In this document: piece after piece, positions 7,020 to 11,638 of the stretch
Layout: the number at the start of each line of letters is the position of its first letter
How positions within the stretch are numbered: position 1 is the stretch's first letter
Source: Oscillospiraceae bacterium
GTDB taxonomy: Bacteria > Bacillota > Clostridia > Oscillospirales > Acutalibacteraceae
Direction: 5' to 3'
Length of the DNA: 11,638 nt
NCBI GenBank assembly: GCA_902782805.1
Contig: CACZON010000031.1
Coordinates: 1 to 11,638 of the forward strand
Program-made: the position numbers and the translations under genes
The notes under the pieces: generated by a model
What the model was told of the DNA's origin: nothing
Databases searched by the model: none
Seen by the model: the letters and a program-made list of their open reading frames with translations, nothing else

Positions 7020-7049
7020 ATTATAGCCCCTGCGCGCAGGGCAAGTCAA
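7020..7049 (-). promoter_or_regulatory. GH39 operon promoter with palindromic spacer
   Basis: On the minus strand TTGACT (7044-7049) and TATAAT (7020-7025) are 18 bases apart, close to the sigma-A consensus. Transcription would start near 7013, giving a leader of about 25 bases before ATG 6987. The spacer contains the perfect palindrome CCCTGCGCGCAGGG at 7028-7041, a natural place for a repressor to block RNA polymerase. Confidence 0.78.
7028..7041. promoter_or_regulatory. Candidate operator palindrome in GH39 promoter
   Basis: CCCTGCGCGCAGGG is a 14-bp perfect dyad lying entirely between the -35 and -10 boxes. A dimeric regulator bound here would sterically exclude polymerase. It does not match the catabolite-repression (cre) consensus. 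No regulator gene is present in the window. Confidence 0.5.
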
Positions 7050-7098
7050 CCGAAGGCGGGTAATTTAATGACAAATCCGAATTTTCCGGATTCTCTGT

Positions 7099-7127
7099 TT
7101 GCATTTTGGAGGATTGTGTGCTATCAT
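7099..7127 (+). promoter_or_regulatory. Promoter of the short-chain dehydrogenase gene
   Basis: TTGCAT (7099-7104) and TATCAT (7122-7127) with a 17-base spacer place the start near 7134 and a leader of about 40 bases before ATG 7176. Just upstream an imperfect dyad, AATCCG (7074-7079) with CGGATT (7087-7092), could be a binding site. The promoter is back to back with that of the GH39 unit. Confidence 0.55.
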
Positions 7128-7175
7128 TCGAAATAAGAAAAGAAAATAAATCAGTCAGAATACGGAGGCAGCAAT

Positions 7176-7892
7176 ATGGCTCAGAACGTAATGATCACCG
7201 GCGCCGGAACCGCGCCGGGTCTCGGCTACAACTTTGTCAGGCGTTATCTTGAAAACGGAGACCGCGTCATCGCTACGATCCGCCGTCCCTCACCGGATCT
7301 GGACGCGCTTCTCGAACAGTACGGCGATCAGCTCTCCGTCGTTACGATGGACATCGCGGACACCGCGTCCGTCGAGAAGGCCGAGAAGGAGATCGAGGCA
7401 CTGGTGCCCTGTATCGACGTTCTTATCAACAACGCCGTCATGACGACGAAATACTATCCCGCGACGATCGAGGAAGCCGATCTCGACCAGATCGCGGAGG
7501 TGTTCAACGTCACCGCCGTCGGCGCGCTTCGCGTTACGAAGGCCTTCTTCCCGCTCCTCTACGCGAGCAAAATGCCCGCCATCGTCGCGAATATCACCTC
7601 GGAAGCCGGCAGCATGGGCGCCTGCTTCCGCAGCGACACCATGTACGAATACTGCATGTCGAAGGCCGCGCTCAATATGGGCACACTGCTGCTTCACAAC
7701 AAATATAAAGAAGATCACCGAATGAACGTCATCTGCATTCAGCCGGGCTGGATGCGCACACATCTTCCCTCTCCCGCGCCGTGCGACCCCTACGACAACG
7801 CGGAAATGATGCGCCTGCTCATCGAGAAAAAGCGCACCGATTACGACGGACCCGTCTTCGTAACGTATGAAGGAGAGGAATATCCCTGGTAA
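7176..7892 (+). CDS. Short-chain dehydrogenase/reductase (SDR)
   Basis: A 238-residue classical SDR. The cofactor loop is TGAGTAPGLG (8-17), slightly expanded against TGxxxGxG. MDIAD (58-62) is the adenine-ring contact, NNAV (85-88) corresponds to NNAG, Ser142 lies in ITSEAG and the catalytic pair is Tyr159-Lys163 (YCMSK). IQPGWMRT near 187 is the usual PG motif after the active site. Such enzymes oxidise or reduce hydroxyl/keto groups with NAD(P)(H); the substrate cannot be read here. Two basic residues at 36-37 after the second strand (TIRRPS) hint at NADP preference, which is inference. The start ATG 7176 follows GGAGG by about seven bases. It is a single gene with its own promoter and terminator, divergent from the GH39 unit, so a role in sugar or sugar-alcohol metabolism is possible but unproven. 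Confidence 0.92.
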   Translation: MAQNVMITGAGTAPGLGYNFVRRYLENGDRVIATIRRPSPDLDALLEQYGDQLSVVTMDIADTASVEKAEKEIEALVPCIDVLINNAVMTTKYYPATIEEADLDQIAEVFNVTAVGALRVTKAFFPLLYASKMPAIVANITSEAGSMGACFRSDTMYEYCMSKAALNMGTLLLHNKYKEDHRMNVICIQPGWMRTHLPSPAPCDPYDNAEMMRLLIEKKRTDYDGPVFVTYEGEEYPW

Positions 7893-7950
7893 CAAAAAAA
7901 CCGTGAAGGAAAATCACGTTTCCCCCACAGTCCAAAAAGGCCAGTGCTCG

Positions 7951-7996
7951 GCTCCCGCCGCGTTTCCCGTTAAAGGATCGCGGCGGGAGCTTTTTA
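7951..7996 (+). terminator. Terminator after the SDR gene
   Basis: Perfect 12-bp stem GCTCCCGCCGCG (7951-7962) / CGCGGCGGGAGC (7979-7990), a 16-base loop and TTTTT directly after. It lies about 60 bases past the SDR stop and just before the convergent GH51 remnant. A weaker hairpin (CGTGA 7902-7906 / TCACG 7914-7918) precedes it. Confidence 0.9.
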
Positions 7997-8008
7997 TGAT
8001 TCTTAGGT

Positions 8009-8396
8009 TTACCTTGAAAGACGGATCACGTTCCAGGACATTTTCCGCAGCGTGGACTTCAGAATACCGTTCTCACATACAGCGTCTCCGTCCGCGGTCG
8101 GAACGACATTGTCCGGATTCTCTTCGGTATTCGTCGCCTTCGGATCATCCGACGTCAGAACAAGATGCTCTTTCACGCGGTAATCCTCGAACCCGCGCAG
8201 GACCGCGGAAAGCTCAAGCTCCTCCTCGAGACTGCGGTTGATCGCGGAAACCGTCCTCATCGGCGGTAGGATGACCCGGTTCATAGAGTCCGCCGTAGAT
8301 ACATCTTCCGAGCATTTCGACAAAGGAACTGAATACGTTTTCATCGATTTTCGAAATCGTGAAATCCCGGTCGATGATGATTTTTCCCTGTTTCAT
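8009..8396 (-). pseudogene. GH51 alpha-L-arabinofuranosidase with internal deletion
   Basis: Two ends of one GH51 gene are joined out of frame. From ATG 8396, with AGGAGGGAG upstream, about 50 codons read as the family N-terminus: MKQGKIIIDRDFTISKIDEN, then VFSSFVEMLGRCIYGGLYEP, then GHPTADEDGF. The frame then shifts, and from about 8254 to the TAA at 8009-8011 the second frame reads as the family C-terminus (INRSLEEELEL, LRGFEDYRVKEHLVLTSDDP, ATNTEENPDNVVP, SWNVIRL). About 370 of roughly 500 residues, including both catalytic glutamates, are missing. The junction lies at about 8243-8256, around GACGGTTTCCGCGATC. GH51 enzymes remove arabinose side chains from arabinoxylan and arabinan. This copy cannot be active. 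It is last in the flavoprotein-TIM-VOC unit, 42 bases after the VOC gene. A real deletion or an assembly join are both possible. Confidence 0.85.
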
Positions 8397-8438
8397 TCGG
8401 CTCCCTCCTGTTATTCAAGATCCGCTGACCGAAACCCA

Positions 8439-8939
8439 TCAGAGGTTTTTGATCAGCGAAGCGATTTTTTCCGTGTTGTCTTCATCCGTTTTGATATTGA
8501 TCTCGACACCGAGCTGTTCCTTGCTGTCAAAGAACGCGTACGTGGTTGTCGGCCAATATCCGATATGGTACGCCGGAGGAACACCGATTCCCTCAAGGGC
8601 GCGGTTCGCCTGATCGCGGTCCGGGACGACGAAGCTCACGTGCTGTACGCCTTCCCCATATTTCTCAAGCGCTTCCTTCCAAGGGCTCGGGTTCTGACCG
8701 GGCTGGCAAAGTTCGATTTTCGCGTTCTCCAGGTCAAATACCGCGAGCTGGCAGTCTGTGTAATCACCGGATTCTCCTCTCGTGAACGAGGGAACGGTTT
8801 TTGCATCCGGAAGATTCCAGATGTTCGGTTTTTCGACGCCGAGGATCGCGGCCCAGTTGTCAACCGCTTTGCGGATGTCTTTTACCAGGATCGCCACATG
8901 GCAGAGGATATTGGTTCCGATCGAATTCTTGTTTTCCAT
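8439..8939 (-). CDS. VOC family (glyoxalase/epimerase-like) protein
   Basis: A 166-residue vicinal-oxygen-chelate protein with the two beta-alpha-beta-beta-beta modules expected. Likely metal ligands are His14 (CHVAILV), Glu76 (AKIELCQP), His100 (VQHVSFVV) and Glu146 (LGVEINIK), the His/Glu/His/Glu arrangement of glyoxalase I and methylmalonyl-CoA epimerase relatives. AILVKDIRKAVDNWAAILG (16-34) is the family's first helix region. The start is taken at ATG 8939 because AAAGGAG stands five to six bases upstream; an in-frame ATG at 8984 has no such site. It lies 54 bases downstream of the TIM-barrel gene and is probably co-transcribed with it. An epimerase, isomerase or lyase acting on a sugar-acid or keto intermediate would fit, but the substrate is not determined. 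Confidence 0.88.
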   Translation of the reverse strand: MENKNSIGTNILCHVAILVKDIRKAVDNWAAILGVEKPNIWNLPDAKTVPSFTRGESGDYTDCQLAVFDLENAKIELCQPGQNPSPWKEALEKYGEGVQHVSFVVPDRDQANRALEGIGVPPAYHIGYWPTTTYAFFDSKEQLGVEINIKTDEDNTEKIASLIKNL

Positions 8940-8993
8940 AAATACTCCTTTTTTTATGATCTGGTTTTGTTTTTTCCGCTTCAAAAAAGACGG

Positions 8994-9788
8994 TTATGCG
9001 TCTTTTTCGATTTCTTTGAGCAGGTTTTTGAAATACCGCACGGATTTTTCCGAGACAGCCTCATAGTCGTACTGGTATGCGTCGAAGGACGCGATCCCGT
9101 CGAATCCGATTTCACGCAGCTTCCGGAAATACACGCGCAAGTCCATATCTCCCTCGTATGGGACAAGATGGTTGTGGACTCCTGTCTTCATGTTTTCGAT
9201 ATGCGCGTGAACGATCAGGTCTTTGAGCGTCTCGATCGTGCCGATCGGATCTTTTTCCAGAAGGAAGAAATGCCCGATATCGGCGTTGACGCGCAGCGAG
9301 GACGAACCGACTTCGGAAAACGCCCTGAGAAGCAGTTCGTGATTGTCGATCACAAAGCCCGGCTCATACTCCACGGCGAGACAGATTCCCTCCCGCTCCG
9401 CGCGGCAGCTCAGGCGTTTGAGCGCCTCAATCTGGCGCTGCCACTGCTTTTCGAAGGGTTCTTCCGCGTTTTTAAAAGGTCCCGAGATGATCACGATCTT
9501 CGTTGAGATCTTCTTCGCGACCGAAATCGCCTTCTCAACCGCCTCAAAATGCTCGGTATCCTGCGTATAGTCCATATGGGCGCCGACGCTCCAAGCCGCA
9601 ACGTTGTTTTCCTCAAACGCCCTGAGAATCATCTCCGGGAAATCGTCGCGAAAAAAAGCCTCGCGCGGCGTGAACGTACGGTCATAGATTCCGACCTCGA
9701 TCCCGTCATATCCCAGCGCAGTGAGACGCCGCACCGCGTCCGGGTACGAAGCCGAATCAAGCAGTTGGGTTCTTCCGGCGATAATCAT
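8994..9788 (-). CDS. Sugar phosphate isomerase/epimerase-like TIM barrel
   Basis: A 264-residue protein of the xylose-isomerase-like TIM-barrel (AP endonuclease 2) fold. YDGIEVGIYD (27-36) is the first-strand signature. Candidate metal ligands are Glu140 (LAVEYEPG), Asp170 with His173 (NADIGHFF), His196 with Glu198 (HAHIENMK), and YEGDMD (211-216) is the usual pGxGxxD-type segment. The last ligand position, normally a Glu in the final strand, appears as Asp236 (ASFDAY). The family isomerises or epimerises keto-sugars and inositol-derived or other polyols. ATG 9788 has GGGAGGAG six bases upstream. The gap to the upstream flavoprotein gene is 24 bases, so an operon with it and the VOC gene is likely. 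The fold is certain; the reaction is unknown, and an inositol- or tagatose/psicose-type epimerase are only possibilities. Confidence 0.9.
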   Translation of the reverse strand: MIIAGRTQLLDSASYPDAVRRLTALGYDGIEVGIYDRTFTPREAFFRDDFPEMILRAFEENNVAAWSVGAHMDYTQDTEHFEAVEKAISVAKKISTKIVIISGPFKNAEEPFEKQWQRQIEALKRLSCRAEREGICLAVEYEPGFVIDNHELLLRAFSEVGSSSLRVNADIGHFFLLEKDPIGTIETLKDLIVHAHIENMKTGVHNHLVPYEGDMDLRVYFRKLREIGFDGIASFDAYQYDYEAVSEKSVRYFKNLLKEIEKDA

Positions 9789-9812
9789 ACGTTTCTCCTC
9801 CCTTTGGTTCCG

Positions 9813-10457
9813 TTATCCTTTCTGTTCCGCGAGTTTCGCGCCGAGCTCAAACACCTTCTCGCATTCCTGCGGGAAAACGGTCTCGCGGCGGAGTTTTTTC
9901 GCCTCGGGATTAAACATGGTCCATTCCCAGTCGGTCTTGCTGTAATCGGAAAGCTGGAGTGTGTCTCCGCTGACAAACGTCTGCGTCGGACCGACGAAAC
10001 GGTTGAGCGTCTGCTGATAGTTCTCAAGAAGCTGCGTGTACGCGGTGTCCTGCGCGTTGCTCGTCATAAGAAGCAGCACCGGAACCTCGGTCTGTCTGCA
10101 GCACGGGTTTTCCCGGTTGTAGGTCAAGCTCTGGAAAATAAGACGCTCATACAGCGCGCGGAACGAGGCGGTCAGCTGGCCGAGATAATTCGGAGAGCCG
10201 ATGATCAGTCCGTCAGATTCCCGGATCACGTCCAGCACCGGGGTCAGTCCGTCGCGGCAGACGCAGTGTCCCCTGTTCTCCTCCTTCTTGCAGCCGAAGC
10301 AGGAAATGCAGCCCGTGTACCGCTCCAGGCGGAACAGGTCGAACCGGATCACCTCCGCTCCGGCGCTCTGCGCTCCCTTGGACGCCTGCGTAATCAGCGT
10401 GTCCGTATTCCAGCCGATTCTCGGACCGGCGTTGACGGCGATGATCTTCTTACTCAT
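9813..10457 (-). CDS. NADPH-dependent FMN reductase / flavodoxin-family protein with Cys cluster
   Basis: A 214-residue flavodoxin-fold protein. KKIIAVNAGPRIGWNTDTLI (3-22) corresponds to the FMN phosphate loop (GSPRxxxNT), and GLIIGSPNYLGQLTASFRAL (83-102) to the second FMN-binding segment. Between them GCISCFGC and HCVC place cysteines at 50, 53, 56, 65 and 67, a CX2CX2CX8C pattern close to the compact Fe-S motif (CX2CX2CX4-7C) of archaeal and clostridial iron-sulfur flavoproteins. It may therefore carry a 4Fe-4S cluster as well as FMN; this is inference. The family transfers electrons from NAD(P)H or ferredoxin to quinones or other acceptors. The start ATG 10457 follows AGGAGGAG by five bases; the frame continues upstream into promoter sequence. 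It heads the unit running to 8009. Confidence 0.88.
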   Translation of the reverse strand: MSKKIIAVNAGPRIGWNTDTLITQASKGAQSAGAEVIRFDLFRLERYTGCISCFGCKKEENRGHCVCRDGLTPVLDVIRESDGLIIGSPNYLGQLTASFRALYERLIFQSLTYNRENPCCRQTEVPVLLLMTSNAQDTAYTQLLENYQQTLNRFVGPTQTFVSGDTLQLSDYSKTDWEWTMFNPEAKKLRRETVFPQECEKVFELGAKLAEQKG

Positions 10458-10531
10458 AACGACTCCTCCTGTTCTGATCGAATCCGATCTCTTTCCGGAC
10501 GGTTTCTCCGGGAACATCATCGAAATTATGA

Positions 10532-10543
10532 TTCTATATAGAA
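10532..10543. promoter_or_regulatory. Candidate operator palindrome at flavoprotein start site
   Basis: TTCTATATAGAA is a perfect 12-bp dyad lying directly downstream of the -10 box and over the expected start of transcription. Its position fits a repressor site, but a 12-bp AT-rich dyad may also arise by chance. Confidence 0.35.
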
Positions 10544-10572
10544 AATATACCATATGAAAAAGCATCAATCAA
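10544..10572 (-). promoter_or_regulatory. Promoter of the flavoprotein-TIM-VOC unit
   Basis: On the minus strand TTGATT (10567-10572) and TATATT (10544-10549) are 17 bases apart, in AT-rich sequence. The start would be near 10537, with a leader of about 80 bases to ATG 10457. Confidence 0.6.
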
Positions 10573-10602
10573 TAAAAAAATACCGATTCCTGCAAAACGA
10601 AA

Positions 10603-10641
10603 GCCCCTGCCGGACAGGAAATCTCGCTGTCCGGCAGGGGC
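10603..10641 (-). terminator. Terminator after the HD-GYP-like gene
   Basis: Perfect 15-bp stem GCCCCTGCCGGACAG (10603-10617) / CTGTCCGGCAGGGGC (10627-10641) with a 9-base loop. On the minus strand TTTCGTTTT follows. It lies 25 bases past the stop at 10667 and separates this gene from the next minus-strand unit. Flanking AAAACGAAA and TTTTCGTTT can extend the stem past a 3-base bulge. Confidence 0.88.
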
Positions 10642-10666
10642 GTATTTTCGTTTCGGGTATTTTCTT

Positions 10667-11638
10667 TTATGCGTTGTCCGGTGAAAAGAGCTTTTGATGA
10701 ATCGTACGGTAATACGGGCGATCATCGCCGGACAGTACGTTCATGAGCTTTGCGCTTACCTTCGCATCCTGCACAAAGGAGAGAATCACAGGCGAGAAGC
10801 GACCGGTTTCTCTCGGGAGTATCCCGGAAAATTCCCGCGGGGAGGATTTTTCCCATTCCTCGCATAGGAAAGATGCGACCGCCGCAATATCCGTCATCTG
10901 GCGGTAGGGCGAGTCGTTTCTCACGTAGTTTTTCGGATATCCGCCAGAGCCGCTGTAATAAGCGTGATGCCCAAGGGCGATATCCGCAAACGCGGCGGTG
11001 GAAGCGCGGCGGGAAAGATCATCCCAGCCGGATACGGTATGCAGGCAGGAAATCTGATATTCGTTTTCGAACAGACTGCGCGACTGCATCGTGCGCTCGA
11101 AGTTCATCTTGAGCAGACCGAAATTACAGAACAGCCCGCAGTCAAAGGCGTATTGAAGCAGCGCCTCCCGCTTCATTTCAAAGTTTTCGATCGTGCCGAT
11201 CTGCGGAATTTCATCGAAAAAGCGCGGATTCGCATCAAAAACCGCCGCGCTGATCACGCGCATCGCCTCCCCCGTTTTGCGCGAGCGTACGTAGAGCTCT
11301 CCCGCGTAGCGCTGCATGAGAAGCTCCATCACCTCACGGTAGGAAAGCCCGCCTTCCATTTCGTAATAACCGGAGACAACGGCGGCGATCGTATAGACGA
11401 AGTAATTGTTGAAGAGCTCCGGAGGACAGGTCATCATCGTCTCCAGCATCTTCCGGTAGGAGAATTCCAGGAAGCGGACGCGTTTTTATTCCTCACGCAG
11501 CGCAGGATTGTCGCGCATGAAGCGCCCGTAATAGATCGCGAGCTGAACGTTTCCGTATAATCCCGACATATCGTACTGATCATATTTTGTGGCGGTGATC
11601 AGTTCTTCCATGCGGTCGAGCGTCGTTTTCAGATTCAC
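10667..11638 (-). pseudogene. HD-GYP-like phosphohydrolase homologue interrupted by an in-frame stop (right edge)
   Basis: One continuous minus-strand frame runs from the window edge to the stop at 10667-10669, broken only by TAA at 11488-11486. Upstream it reads ...DMSGLYGNVQLAIYYGRFMR...LREE, and after the stop KRVRFLEFSYRKMLETMM, which looks like one helical domain. Counting from Met 11449, the last 100 residues resemble an HD-GYP domain: FDCGL at 102-106 stands where HDxGK is expected, His137 for the second-motif His, HH at 161-162, and GSGGYP at 167-172 for GSGYP. The HD and GK residues are replaced, so even an intact protein may not hydrolyse c-di-GMP. The ATG at 11449 has no good ribosome site, so reinitiation is uncertain. 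A single change such as CAA to TAA would explain the break; a sequencing error or two separate genes are alternatives. Confidence 0.62.

Noticed and set aside
8238..9506. 422-residue plus-strand open frame
   Set aside because: It runs antisense across three genes (GH51 remnant, VOC, TIM barrel), all of which show family motifs and ribosome sites. It lacks either.
9549..10541. 330-residue plus-strand open frame
   Set aside because: Antisense to the TIM barrel and the flavoprotein, which carry clear motifs; no ribosome site or recognisable domain.
10552..10700. Short plus-strand frame starting MKKHQSIKKYRF
   Set aside because: It reads straight through the terminator stem and has no ribosome site.
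11486..11488. Reassigned stop codon in the HD-GYP-like gene
   Set aside because: TAA ends the permease, GH39 and SDR genes normally, so the standard code applies.

Overview
The window looks like chromosomal DNA from a GC-rich member of the Clostridia (Firmicutes), probably an uncultured gut or rumen-type fermenter. This is inference from strong AGGAGG-type ribosome binding sites before nearly every gene, sigma-A-type promoters, stem-plus-T terminators, and an NCS2 permease, GH39/GH51 and FGGY sugar genes, an HD-GYP-like gene and a CX2CX2C flavoprotein. TAA and TGA both end intact genes, so the code is standard.

Layout. 1-453 (-): 5' part of an unrecognised Pro/Gly-rich repeat protein running off the left edge. 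454-1052: 600 bases without a gene, holding two terminator-like hairpins and the promoter of the next unit. 1053-2790 (+): an NCS2-type permease and an adenine-phosphoribosyltransferase-like enzyme, separated by 10 bases and closed by a perfect 15-bp terminator; the pair reads as a nucleobase uptake and salvage module. 2872-3126 (+): a headless 3' remnant of a xylulokinase gene. 3221-6987 (-): a three-gene unit, GH39 beta-xylosidase, type-B carboxylesterase and GNAT acetyltransferase, driven by a near-consensus promoter whose spacer is a perfect 14-bp palindrome. 7176-7892 (+): a short-chain dehydrogenase transcribed divergently from the GH39 unit. 8009-10457 (-): flavin reductase-like protein, xylose-isomerase-like TIM barrel, VOC protein and finally a GH51 arabinofuranosidase gene that has lost its whole middle. 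10667-11638 (-): an HD-GYP-like gene with degraded catalytic residues and an in-frame TAA, running off the right edge.

How they fit together. The central theme is plant pentose polymers. GH39 xylosidase and a carboxylesterase without signal peptides would trim xylo-oligosaccharides or acylated glycosides inside the cell. The two other pentose genes, xylulokinase and arabinofuranosidase, survive only as fragments. Either this lineage is losing this copy of its arabinoxylan pathway, or the assembly joined sequence wrongly at two places; read mapping would decide. The TIM barrel, VOC protein and flavoprotein form a plausible small catabolic operon of unknown substrate.

No IS element, CRISPR array, tRNA or rRNA was found. 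The most notable observations are the internally deleted GH51 gene, the xylulokinase remnant, the palindrome filling a promoter spacer, and the nonsense-interrupted HD-GYP-like gene.
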